The notes: generated by a model from the sequence alone, not told the origin. Numbered from the stretch's first letter, positions 1 to 6,645 are shown. The stretch: DNA of 12,308 bases from Bacillota bacterium (GCA_028282485.1 JANQHU010000474.1:1-12308), one strand, 5' to 3'. Program-made: numbers and translations.

Positions 1-1
1 C

Positions 2-748
2 TGTCCCGAGAGATTGTTTGATAAGGCTGGGAAGGTTGTTTGGGCAGTAAGATACAACGGCTGGGGTTTAGTTGAGCGGGTTCACGTGCAGGAAGTGGAG
101 CAGCCACTTCGGTTGCAGGGACAGTTTTTTGATGAGGAGACGGGGAATTGTTTTAACAGATTTCGCTATTACGATCCCAAGATTGGGGCTTTCTTAAGTC
201 AAGACCCACTGGGATTAGCTGCGGGAGAGAATTTGTATGCGTTTGCTCCGAGTATTCATAAGTTCGTCGATCCCCTTGGTTTGTGCAATAAAGAGGTAAA
301 TTTCGATAGAGGTGTAACCTTTTTTGGCGAAGATGCGCTTCGTTTTATTAATAAAACAAGAGCTACATTAGGACCAACTAATGGTTTAACATGGTTGATG
401 CCTTTAGAAGATGCAGCTGTTGTTCAAAATGTTTTTAAAGCAGCAAAAGAAAGCGGAATGGCTAGATCTGTTGCAGATGCTTATATATCTGGTAAAGATG
501 TTTACGGATTGTCTTTTCCTACTAAAGGTCTTAATATAAGGCAACCTATTCCAAAAGACGCAGAAGGATGGCCTCATTATTTAAAAGGAGGTCATACCGC
601 AATAAAAGCTGGGACAGATGAAACTGGATACTACATAGTAAATAAAACTAGAGAATTTGTGACACCAGGAGGTAATCCTATGCCTAAAGGAACAGTTTTA
701 TTTAAAGTAGAAAATAACGGTTCTTGGACAAAAGTGAGGGAATGGTAA
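2..748 (+). CDS. RHS-repeat protein, C-terminal part with polymorphic toxin tip (5' end outside window)
   Basis: The reading frame is open from the left edge, so only the C-terminal end of a larger RHS/YD-repeat protein is present. Numbering from the TTG at base 14, residues 1-90 are the conserved RHS core end: W10, RLQGQFFDEETG, NRFRYYDP, G-x-F-x-SQDPLGL, ENLYAFAP and the closing VDPLGL. In RHS proteins this last motif marks where the variable toxin tip begins and is the site of autoproteolytic release. Residues 91-244 are therefore the candidate toxin domain. I do not recognise its family; visible blocks are TNGLTW, DVYGLSFPT, HYLKGGHTAI and REFVTPGGNPMPKG. Base composition drops from roughly even GC in the core to strongly AT-rich in the tip, as expected for an exchanged cassette. 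The known family role is contact-dependent or secreted competition between cells. The toxic activity itself is inferred from position only. Confidence 0.88.
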   Translation, partial: CPERLFDKAGKVVWAVRYNGWGLVERVHVQEVEQPLRLQGQFFDEETGNCFNRFRYYDPKIGAFLSQDPLGLAAGENLYAFAPSIHKFVDPLGLCNKEVNFDRGVTFFGEDALRFINKTRATLGPTNGLTWLMPLEDAAVVQNVFKAAKESGMARSVADAYISGKDVYGLSFPTKGLNIRQPIPKDAEGWPHYLKGGHTAIKAGTDETGYYIVNKTREFVTPGGNPMPKGTVLFKVENNGSWTKVREW

Positions 749-750
749 TT

Positions 751-978
751 ATGCCAATTATAGAATGGGATAAAAAAGGTTGTGAAAAATGTAGAAAAGG
801 TTGGCTTTCAGGTAATCCTCCTAAAGAAATAGCTATTAGCGAAGAAAGATGGGCAACACTTCATAAATGTGATTATTGCAATACATATTGGGAAGGGTTT
901 TTAAAAAATGCTGATATAGCAAATGAGGAGATTATTAAAAAGTACTATCCTGAAGTATATAAAAAAGAATTTAAGTAA
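751..978 (+). CDS. Putative immunity protein for the RHS toxin tip (CxxC-CxxC small protein)
   Basis: A 75-residue protein begins 2 bases after the toxin stop codon. I chose ATG 751 because GAGGG at 736-740 lies 10 bases upstream. In-frame ATG 742 and TTG 724 would overlap the toxin gene and are less well spaced. The sequence has two CxxC pairs (CEKC near residue 10 and CDYC near residue 42), which suggests a small zinc-ribbon-like fold, and a lysine-rich C-terminus. No signal peptide or membrane segment is visible, so it is probably cytoplasmic. It shares the AT-rich composition of the toxin tip and not that of the RHS core. In RHS and CDI systems the small gene directly after the toxin tip encodes the specific immunity protein. 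That assignment rests on position, size and composition; the family was not recognised. Confidence 0.7.
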   Translation: MPIIEWDKKGCEKCRKGWLSGNPPKEIAISEERWATLHKCDYCNTYWEGFLKNADIANEEIIKKYYPEVYKKEFK

Positions 979-1026
979 ATTTCAAAAAAACTGAAAAACC
1001 CCCACTTATAGCCAGAAATCTCCGCG

Positions 1027-1116
1027 GAGTCGGATAATATCAAGTTAATGTAAACGGGCGCAAAAGCTCAGCACTAGGGCACTGCGCCCTATTACATAAC
1101 TGACATTATCCAACTC
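1027..1116 (-). repeat. Long imperfect inverted repeat (possible MITE-like or structured RNA element)
   Basis: Bases 1027-1053 pair with 1092-1116: 23 Watson-Crick pairs, two mismatches (1031/1112 and 1039/1104) and two bulged A residues (1043, 1048). Inside this a perfect 7-bp stem, GGGCGCA (1056-1062) with TGCGCCC (1083-1089), closes a loop of about 20 bases. Both mismatches would be G-U wobble pairs in a leftward transcript but A-C mismatches in a rightward one, so the minus strand is the better RNA candidate. No flanking target duplication was seen. It could be a mobile palindromic repeat, a recombinase site or a structured RNA; the sequence does not decide between these. Confidence 0.6.
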
Positions 1117-1130
1117 GGCTGGGCCAAGTT

Positions 1131-1225
1131 GCGGGTAGCGGCGAGCGGCAGGGCTAGCCTTCCCGGCTCCGTCCTCATCCGGTCGGACTTGCCGCCCTGC
1201 CTACGGTCCCGCCCCTAACGGCTCG
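1131..1225. other. GC-rich intergenic block with several complementary segments (possible structured RNA)
   Basis: This is the rest of the gene-free stretch between 979 and 1326. It is far richer in GC than its surroundings and holds several complementary segments: GCGGG 1131-1135 with CCCGC 1208-1212, GGCAGGGC 1147-1154 with GCCCTGCC 1194-1201, and GTCC 1171-1174 with GGAC 1185-1188. CGAGC 1142-1146 with GCTCG 1221-1225 would cross the outer stem as a pseudoknot. The block is followed by a T-run at 1228-1233. No convincing reading frame crosses it. It could be a structured RNA or part of a composite repeat together with the adjacent inverted repeat. The family was not recognised. Confidence 0.35.
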
Positions 1226-1254
1226 TGTTTTTTATTCTATAACAAAAAAACACC

Positions 1255-1281
1255 TTAAAATCTCGCCAAATAGTGTATAAT
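1255..1281 (+). promoter_or_regulatory. Possible SigA-type promoter of the AAA-ATPase/nuclease gene
   Basis: A perfect TATAAT at 1276-1281 lies about 45 bases before the start codon. The -35 is poor: TTAAAA at 1255-1260 with a 15-base spacer. The call rests mainly on the -10 box and its position. Confidence 0.35.
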
Positions 1282-1326
1282 AATTAGAGAAATAATTATG
1301 TTTTAGAAAAATTGGAGGCCTTCACT

Positions 1327-2862
1327 ATGAAAAAATTACCCATTGGAATCCAAACCTTTAGTAAATTAATCGAAAATAATTACCTTTACATAGATAAAAC
1401 TAAACTTATTTACGAAATAATAGCAAGTGGAGGAAGTTACTATTTTCTCTCCCGCCCGCGGCGGTTTGGCAAAAGCTTACTTATCTCTACTTTCAAAGAA
1501 ATCTTTTCCGGAAATCGAGATTTATTTAAGGGTTTATGGATTTACGAAAAGTTAACCTGGGAAAAACACCCGGTCGTCCATCTTGATTTTAGTATTATCG
1601 AGCATGCAAAAGAAATAGCCGAGTTTGAAAAAAGTTTAAGTTATGAAATGGATAAAGTTGCAAGGGAATACGGTTTAGTACTGGCAGAGATCGGGTTGAA
1701 ACAGAAGTTTGCTGACTTAACCGCTAAACTCCACGAAAAATACGGTAAAGTGGTTCTTTTAATTGATGAGTACGATAAACCGATTATCGATCATATTGAA
1801 AATTTAAGAAAAGCTAATGCTAATAAAGAATTTTTAGCAGGATTTTATGAGGTTATTAAAAACATTGACAATCACCTGCAGTTTGTCTTTATCACGGGAG
1901 TTTCGAAGTTTACCAAGGTTTCCGTCTTTTCCAGGTTAAATAATCTTGAAGATATTACCCATAACAAAGACTTAGCCACCATCTGTGGTTATACCCAAAC
2001 CGAATTGGAAGAAAATTTTGCTGATTATCTGCAGCTGCTAGAGTCAGAATACCCACTAGAAAGAGCTTCTCTCTTAAAAAAGATCCAAAAATGGTATAAT
2101 GGTTATAATTGGACAGGTGGTGAGCAGAGAGTCTATAATCCTTTTGGAATCTTAAATTTATTTAAAAGTAAAACCTTTCACAATTATTGGTTCGGGACAG
2201 CCACCCCAACTTTTTTAATTAAGCTAATTAAAGAACAAAAAATAATTATTGAGGATTTTGAAAATTACAAGGCAGGGGAAGAAATTTTTGACTCCTTTGA
2301 CTTGGAAAAGCTCGATCCGGCCGCCCTCCTTTTTCAAACCGGCTACTTGACTATTAAAAGAATTAAAAATCGGCTCGTAACCTTTGGCTACCCCAATTTT
2401 GAAGTAAAAGAATCCTTTTTAGTGCATTTGTTAGCAGCATTTGTGGATAAGTTTGCTTCCCAGATTAAACCCATCTATTTAGAAATGTTAGAGTATCTGG
2501 CGGCAGAAAAGCTAACCAAGTTTCAAACGGCCGTAATTGCTCTCTTTGCCGGGATACCTTCTCAATTACATTTAAACCACGAGAGTTACTACCACTCCTT
2601 ATGTTACTTGATTTTAGCTCTCTTAGGAGCTGAGATCATTTTAGAAGAAAATACCGATAAAGGACGGATTGATGCGGTTTTAGAATTAGAGGGATTAGTC
2701 TATCTTATTGAATTTAAGCTGGCCAAGGCACAGGAAGCTCTCCAGCAAATTAAGGATAAACGTTATTTTGAAAAGTATCTACAGGACTCACGGAAATTGA
2801 TCCTCATGGGGGTAGGTGGTTTTCGGGAGAAAAAGATTGAAGTGCTGTGGGAGGTTATGTAA
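1327..2862 (+). CDS. AAA-ATPase-like / PD-(D/E)XK nuclease superfamily protein
   Basis: This 511-residue protein matches the widespread family that pairs an N-terminal AAA-ATPase-like domain with a C-terminal PD-(D/E)XK nuclease-like domain. ATG 1327 is preceded by GGAGG at 1314-1318, so it is preferred over the upstream TTG at 1312. Family hallmarks are the opening LPIGIQTF and YIDKT blocks, the phosphate-binding segment RPRRFGKS (residues 43-50) and a Walker B-like VVLLIDEYD (142-150). The nuclease-like signature is GRIDAVLE (D449) followed by IEFK (E462, K464), so the D...ExK residues are intact. Length and domains look complete. The biological role of this family is poorly established; genes of this type are often multicopy in accessory regions. 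Its stop codon lies only 2 bases from the convergent kinase stop, leaving no room for a terminator between them. Family confidence is high, function unknown. Confidence 0.9.
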   Translation: MKKLPIGIQTFSKLIENNYLYIDKTKLIYEIIASGGSYYFLSRPRRFGKSLLISTFKEIFSGNRDLFKGLWIYEKLTWEKHPVVHLDFSIIEHAKEIAEFEKSLSYEMDKVAREYGLVLAEIGLKQKFADLTAKLHEKYGKVVLLIDEYDKPIIDHIENLRKANANKEFLAGFYEVIKNIDNHLQFVFITGVSKFTKVSVFSRLNNLEDITHNKDLATICGYTQTELEENFADYLQLLESEYPLERASLLKKIQKWYNGYNWTGGEQRVYNPFGILNLFKSKTFHNYWFGTATPTFLIKLIKEQKIIIEDFENYKAGEEIFDSFDLEKLDPAALLFQTGYLTIKRIKNRLVTFGYPNFEVKESFLVHLLAAFVDKFASQIKPIYLEMLEYLAAEKLTKFQTAVIALFAGIPSQLHLNHESYYHSLCYLILALLGAEIILEENTDKGRIDAVLELEGLVYLIEFKLAKAQEALQQIKDKRYFEKYLQDSRKLILMGVGGFREKKIEVLWEVM

Positions 2863-2864
2863 TC

Positions 2865-4727
2865 TCAGCTATTCATTAAAGGTATCAATAAGACAACTTT
2901 CAAACCCTGATTTTTACGATTGTAAAGCTTTACTTTTCCCCTTAACTTCTCTTCAACATAATTTTGGACCACATCCATGCCCACACCTCGGCCGGAAATG
3001 CTATTAACTTGATCAGATGTACTAAAACCTGCCCTAAAAATTAAATTGATGGCTTCATCTTCAGATAGTAAGGCTGCTTTATCCTGAGAAATTAACCCTT
3101 TGGCCACTGCTTTCTTTTTTATTTCATTTGCATCCAATCCCCTGCCGTCATCTTCAATAGTAATTACTAATTCCGTAGCTGTGGCTTCTACAGTTAATCC
3201 AATCTTCCCTTCCGCTGGTTTTCCTAACAATACTCTCTCTTCCGGTTTTTCAATGCCGTGATCCAGAGAATTTCGCAACAAATGAATTAACGGATCAGCA
3301 ATTCGGTTAAAAATGCTCTTATCAACTACCACTTCTTCACCCATTGCCCTAAAGTTTATTTTTTTACCAAACTCCCGGGAAATATCTCTAACCATACGGG
3401 GAAAACGGGTAAACAAACGGTTCATTGATACTTTTTGTAAGTCGACAATCTGTTTTTCCGTCTCTTTTACTAGTATTTGAATTTCCTCAATCTTCTTATC
3501 ACATGTTAAATTAATATTGTCAAATTCCACTGGTTTTTCTGCTACTAAATTCCCCACTTTTTTAATTAGTTCACTTAAACGCTGAATTTTCTCTACCTTA
3601 ACTTTAATAATGGCACTTTCTTCGACGAGACGTTTTTCGGTTCTAGTTTTGCCGCTATCAATATTTTTTCCATTAATAATTTTTTGGTATATCTCAATAA
3701 TTTCATAAAAAATAGTATTAAAATAATCTAGTTTTTCAAAAATATTATCCAGGAGTTCACTAGTTAAGGCCTTTTCTCCTTTGCGTATTGCTGCAAAAAT
3801 ATTTTCGATGGAATGAGCTTGGCCGGCTACCCGCTCTAAATTAAACATTTTAGCATTACCCTTAATAGTATGCATAGTTCGAAACAAATCATCAATAATT
3901 TCCAGACTATTTGCGGCCTGCTTATCCTTTAACACAATTAACTTTGGTTCTACTTTCTGAATCTGTTCTTTGCATTCCGTCACAAAATCTTCAAACAACT
4001 CCTGATCAGCTTTAATAATTTCTACAATTTGATTAATATTATCCTGATATTCTTTCTCTTTTTGCTCCATTTTAAAAGCAAGGTTCTTTTTTAAAGTGAG
4101 GATTGGTATTGTTAAATACAGAGAAAAGATGACTCCTAATACCAGAGCTAAAAAGGCTGCTAATAAGAAAGCATTAAGGGCAATGTTTTTTAAATCCTCT
4201 TCTTTTTTTAAAGGAGAAACATCCATCTTAATACCTAACATTCCGACCACGCGCCCTTGAGCATCTTTGAGAGGTGCATATCCTGACTGAGAAATGGTAT
4301 TAAACTCTTCATCCGGAAACGCTTCTAAATCAGCAGTCGGATACTTAAAACCATTCATAGCTGCCGGAAAATCTGCCGTGGGAAATTGATCACCAACTGC
4401 AGAATGATTTGCTTGATCTGAAAGAGGAGTAGTGGCTAAAACTAGATAGATCTTATTTTTCGCATCTTCTTTAGATTGAATCTTTTTTAATTTATCCACA
4501 TCAATAGCTAAAGCAGCATTTGCAGCAACTGAACTCAATTTATCCTGCAATTCTCTCTGAAAAGTCTTATAACTTAAGGAAAAAATAAAAAAATTGGTAA
4601 TGGAAGATACTAGTAAAATTACCAAGATCATAATTGTGGTTACTTGAAAGGTAAGACTAAACCAGAGCTTTTTTACGGTATCAATAATTGATAATCTTAA
4701 TCCATTTTCCGATATTAATGGTTTCAT
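2865..4727 (-). CDS. Membrane-anchored CheA-like histidine kinase (HPt + HATPase, no CheW domain)
   Basis: A 620-residue sensor kinase with chemotaxis-type catalytic parts. One membrane span lies at about residues 26-50 and a second at about 183-206, enclosing an extracytoplasmic sensor region of about 130 residues that I cannot classify. An HPt (CheA P1-like) domain follows at about 235-350 with TMHTIKGNAKMF, phospho-acceptor H286. A CheA-like dimerisation segment ends in RFPRMVRDISREFGKK (441-456). The ATPase domain has an N box (HLLRNSLDHGIE, N486), G1 (DDGRGLD, 526-532), FRAGFST (564-570) and G2 (GRGVGMDVV, 579-587). The protein stops soon after the ATPase domain, so the C-terminal CheW-like P5 domain that couples CheA to receptor arrays is absent. 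It probably senses its own signal and phosphorylates the receiver encoded divergently. ATG 4727 is preceded by GGGAGG (minus strand, 4741-4746). Confidence 0.9.
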   Translation of the reverse strand: MKPLISENGLRLSIIDTVKKLWFSLTFQVTTIMILVILLVSSITNFFIFSLSYKTFQRELQDKLSSVAANAALAIDVDKLKKIQSKEDAKNKIYLVLATTPLSDQANHSAVGDQFPTADFPAAMNGFKYPTADLEAFPDEEFNTISQSGYAPLKDAQGRVVGMLGIKMDVSPLKKEEDLKNIALNAFLLAAFLALVLGVIFSLYLTIPILTLKKNLAFKMEQKEKEYQDNINQIVEIIKADQELFEDFVTECKEQIQKVEPKLIVLKDKQAANSLEIIDDLFRTMHTIKGNAKMFNLERVAGQAHSIENIFAAIRKGEKALTSELLDNIFEKLDYFNTIFYEIIEIYQKIINGKNIDSGKTRTEKRLVEESAIIKVKVEKIQRLSELIKKVGNLVAEKPVEFDNINLTCDKKIEEIQILVKETEKQIVDLQKVSMNRLFTRFPRMVRDISREFGKKINFRAMGEEVVVDKSIFNRIADPLIHLLRNSLDHGIEKPEERVLLGKPAEGKIGLTVEATATELVITIEDDGRGLDANEIKKKAVAKGLISQDKAALLSEDEAINLIFRAGFSTSDQVNSISGRGVGMDVVQNYVEEKLRGKVKLYNRKNQGLKVVLLIPLMNS

Positions 4728-4828
4728 AATCCAAAAAGCCTCCCGGTATTTGTCTCAAACAAAGCCAGAAATAAATATTAAACTAATCAGTGTAATTTTT
4801 AATCAAAAATAATAGATCTCTAATCTAA

Positions 4829-4836
4829 TTATCGGT
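4829..4836 (-). promoter_or_regulatory. Possible SigD-like -10 element for the kinase gene (weak)
   Basis: The minus strand reads ACCGATAA, one base from the FliA/SigD -10 consensus GCCGATAA, about 100 bases before the kinase start. At the expected distance upstream only TATG is found in place of TAAA. It is listed because the opposite-facing gene has a better match in the same intergenic region. Confidence 0.2.
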
Positions 4837-4888
4837 ATTTTCCTCCTAAAACATAAGAAAATAATCTAGTTAATAAATTTATTCCCTG

Positions 4889-4916
4889 TAAAGCTTATTT
4901 TGGAAACTGACGATAA
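4889..4916 (+). promoter_or_regulatory. SigD/FliA-like promoter for the receiver-CheX operon
   Basis: TAAAGCTT at 4889-4896 matches the flagellar sigma -35 (TAAAGTTT) at 7 of 8 bases, and GACGATAA at 4909-4916 matches the -10 (GCCGATAA) at 7 of 8. The spacer is 12 bases where 11 is usual. It lies about 45 bases upstream of the receiver start codon. A motility-class sigma factor would suit chemotaxis-type genes. Confidence 0.5.
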
Positions 4917-4958
4917 TTCATTTAGAACTTAGAGAATGTTTTTTAGGAGGGTTCTCCC

Positions 4959-5315
4959 ATGATTCAAATAGTTATTATTGACGACTCCCCCTTTATTATT
5001 AAAGCAATTAAAAAAACTCTAGAGCCTCACGGCTTTAATATAATCGGACATGCCTTAAACGGTAAAGATGGTTTAGAAGTAATCTGGCAAAAAAAACCGG
5101 ACATAGTAATCCTAGATGTGACAATGCCTATCATGGATGGATTAGAAACAGCCAAATTTATATTTGAGCATAAAATTCCGGTAAAGGTAATCATGTTAAG
5201 TGCCATGGGTGATGATGAATTAATTGAAACTGCTAAAAACTACGGGGTGAAAGAATTTTTAAATAAACCTTTAAAAACTGATGATTTAATAAATGTAATT
5301 AAGAGTTTAGCATAA
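4959..5315 (+). CDS. CheY-like single-domain response regulator
   Basis: A 118-residue protein that is only a receiver domain. All key residues are visible: acidic pair D8-D9 (IIDDS), phosphorylated aspartate D53 (VILDVTMPIMDG), S81 in the Thr/Ser position (IMLSAMG) and K103 in EFLNKPL. There is no output domain, so it should act by binding partners, as CheY does. AGGAGGG at 4945-4951 lies 7 bases before the ATG; GGAG within it could pair with CTCC at 4954-4957 in a very small hairpin. The gene opens a three-gene rightward operon, with a 13-base gap to the first CheX-like gene. The likely phosphodonor is the divergent HPt kinase, and the likely phosphatases are the two CheX-like proteins. Whether the final target is the flagellar motor or something else cannot be read from this window. 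Confidence 0.92.
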   Translation: MIQIVIIDDSPFIIKAIKKTLEPHGFNIIGHALNGKDGLEVIWQKKPDIVILDVTMPIMDGLETAKFIFEHKIPVKVIMLSAMGDDELIETAKNYGVKEFLNKPLKTDDLINVIKSLA

Positions 5316-5328
5316 GGCAGGTAAAAAA

Positions 5329-5799
5329 ATGAAAAGCGAAAAATTCGAGTATATGTGTAAATGTATGATTGACTCTTTTCTAAAAATAGCTAAAGAAATG
5401 GCCGACCTAAAGTTTAACCTTAATAATAACCTTGACCCTGTTTTTAATATTAAAAAAACGGCTATTATTGTAGGTATTGTCGGCGCAAACCCGGGGCGCA
5501 TTCAGCTGGAAACAAATGAAACTATGTCCCAAACAATTGCCGAAAAAATGAATGGAGAGACGTTGAATAACCCCTTAGAGGTCTATTTTTCTCTCGCGGA
5601 GTTTGCTAATATTTTTAGCGGCAATGGGCTTACTGTAATTAACAATCAATTTCCAGGCAGTCAACTGAGATTAACTCCCCCCTCTATTTTTGTGGGTGAA
5701 TCTTTAGAGCTTACTACTCCAAATATTGAACACGCTAAATCCGTACTTTTTGACGGAGAAGACTTACTTCGCATTGATATTGGATTTAAAGGAGAATAA
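5329..5799 (+). CDS. CheX-like chemotaxis phosphatase-domain protein (first of two)
   Basis: A 156-residue protein with the CheX/CheC-like fold pattern: the central block IIVGIVGANPGRIQLE, then a helix ending in MNGE (about residues 67-77), then the phosphatase motif in LAEFANIFSG with E91 and N94. CheX proteins carry a single E-x-x-N motif, which inserts into the receiver active site to hydrolyse phospho-CheY; that mechanism is family knowledge. The N-terminal 35 residues are rich in charged residues and contain two cysteines (C10, C12). The gene lies 13 bases after the receiver gene and 3 bases before a second, clearly different CheX-like gene, so the three are almost certainly co-transcribed. 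A degenerate Shine-Dalgarno (AAGGCAGGT) precedes the ATG. No membrane segment is seen. Activity on the neighbouring receiver is inferred from context. Confidence 0.78.
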   Translation: MKSEKFEYMCKCMIDSFLKIAKEMADLKFNLNNNLDPVFNIKKTAIIVGIVGANPGRIQLETNETMSQTIAEKMNGETLNNPLEVYFSLAEFANIFSGNGLTVINNQFPGSQLRLTPPSIFVGESLELTTPNIEHAKSVLFDGEDLLRIDIGFKGE

Positions 5800-5802
5800 A
5801 CT

Positions 5803-6249
5803 ATGGAATTAAGATCAGCTTTAATTGAGTCAGTCAAAGAAATCTTCACCTCATTTAGTTTCCCAGTCAATTTTTATGAAGAAAGGGAAAAAATCCAACT
5901 ATTATCCACTGAACAAGTAAATATTTTAATTGGTTTTAATAATGCTCTAAAAGGAAATATTGTTTTCGGGATGAGTAATACTACTGCTTTACAAGTGGTT
6001 TCTAATATGATGGGCGGTATGAAAATCGCGGAATTAGACCTGGTTGCTAAAAGTGGCCTAGGCGAATTAGCCAACATGATTACCGGAACCACTTTCGGAA
6101 GAATTCAAACATTTGGCTTAATTGATATTACTCCACCCACCTTAGCCATAGGAAGCAACATGTTTTTAAGTATTAGTCGCACTAAATCTTACCAATTGGT
6201 TTTTCAAACTAATCTAACTGACCTCATTGTTTCTTTCGGATTAGAATAA
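5803..6249 (+). CDS. CheX-like chemotaxis phosphatase-domain protein (second of two)
   Basis: A 148-residue protein with a more typical CheX sequence than its upstream neighbour. It has a glycine-rich strand (ALKGNIVFGMS), a helix ending in NMMGGM and the phosphatase motif GLGELANMITG with E88 and N91. The C-terminal half resembles the family pattern ending in the TPPTLAIG strand and a hydrophobic tail. GGAGAATAAACT, inside the end of the upstream gene, provides the ribosome-binding site for ATG 5803. CheX proteins usually act as dimers, so the two paralogues may form a heterodimer, or may set different dephosphorylation rates. The sequence cannot separate these. The gene is the last of the receiver-CheX-CheX operon. 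Confidence 0.85.
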   Translation: MELRSALIESVKEIFTSFSFPVNFYEEREKIQLLSTEQVNILIGFNNALKGNIVFGMSNTTALQVVSNMMGGMKIAELDLVAKSGLGELANMITGTTFGRIQTFGLIDITPPTLAIGSNMFLSISRTKSYQLVFQTNLTDLIVSFGLE

Positions 6250-6291
6250 AAATCCGGCTTAAAAATTTTTATTATTTCTTTGCATATAAAA

Positions 6292-6333
6292 AGCCTCCTT
6301 TGAGAAAAACTAAAAAAAATCAAAAAGGAGGCT
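6292..6333 (+). promoter_or_regulatory. Hairpin that pairs the ribosome-binding site of the CBM25-like gene
   Basis: AGCCTCCTTT (6292-6301) is perfectly complementary over 10 bp to AAAGGAGGCT (6324-6333), which contains the GGAGG (6327-6331) of the next gene. The 22-base loop is almost all A. The left arm carries CCTCCTTT, the same bases as the 3' end of 16S rRNA, so it competes directly with the ribosome. There is no T-run after the right arm, so it is not a rightward terminator. A switch on translation, for example thermal or ligand-driven, is inferred. Confidence 0.6.
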
Positions 6334-6339
6334 ACTAAT

Positions 6340-6645
6340 TTGCACGAAAAATTTTCGGATAATCGTATCGCTATTGAACCGGCTCCCATTCGTTCCGGCG
6401 ACTTTTTAAACATTAAATATCATGGTATCTTAAAAAACTCCGGTGCTGACGCAATTTATCTGCATTATGGCAAAGATGGTTGGCAAAATCTCCGTACTAT
6501 TAAAATGGAACGGCTCCCCGAAGGGATATTTGGGGCCAAGATCACTGCCGAGGCTAGCAAAGAAATTAACTTTTGCTTTAAAGATAGCGCAAACAACTGG
6601 GATAACAACAATGGTTTTAACTGGACCTGTAATGTACTGCATTAA
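6340..6645 (+). CDS. Standalone starch-binding (CBM25-like) protein
   Basis: A 101-residue protein made of one carbohydrate-binding domain. It shows the pattern of CBM25/CBM53-type starch-binding modules: AIYLHYGKDGW (W48), a central strand pair around MERLPEGIFGAKI, INFCFKDS, and the closing WDNNNGFNW (W87, W95), with aromatic residues in the ligand-contact positions. Such modules bind alpha-glucans, usually as attachments to amylases. Here there is no catalytic domain and no signal peptide, so the protein is probably cytoplasmic and may bind glycogen-like polymer. The start is the TTG at 6340, 8 bases after GGAGG (6327-6331); no in-frame ATG offers a better start. The site is buried in the hairpin described separately. 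It follows the chemotaxis operon in the same direction, 90 bases after it; a functional link is possible but unproven. Confidence 0.8.
   Translation: MHEKFSDNRIAIEPAPIRSGDFLNIKYHGILKNSGADAIYLHYGKDGWQNLRTIKMERLPEGIFGAKITAEASKEINFCFKDSANNWDNNNGFNWTCNVLH

Noticed and set aside
1..748. RHS gene as a broken or orphan fragment
   Set aside because: The frame is open to the window edge, so truncation here is due to the window and not evidence of a pseudogene.
2816..3007. Plus-strand 63-codon frame across the nuclease/kinase junction
   Set aside because: It overlaps two strongly supported genes and resembles no known protein.
6292..6333. Reading this hairpin as a rho-independent terminator of the CheX operon
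   Set aside because: No T-run follows on the plus strand and the right arm is the ribosome-binding site of the next gene. The four T residues on the other strand serve no leftward gene.
5307..6413. Several minus-strand frames of 64-72 codons under the CheX-like genes
   Set aside because: They lie antisense to well-supported genes and lack translation signals.
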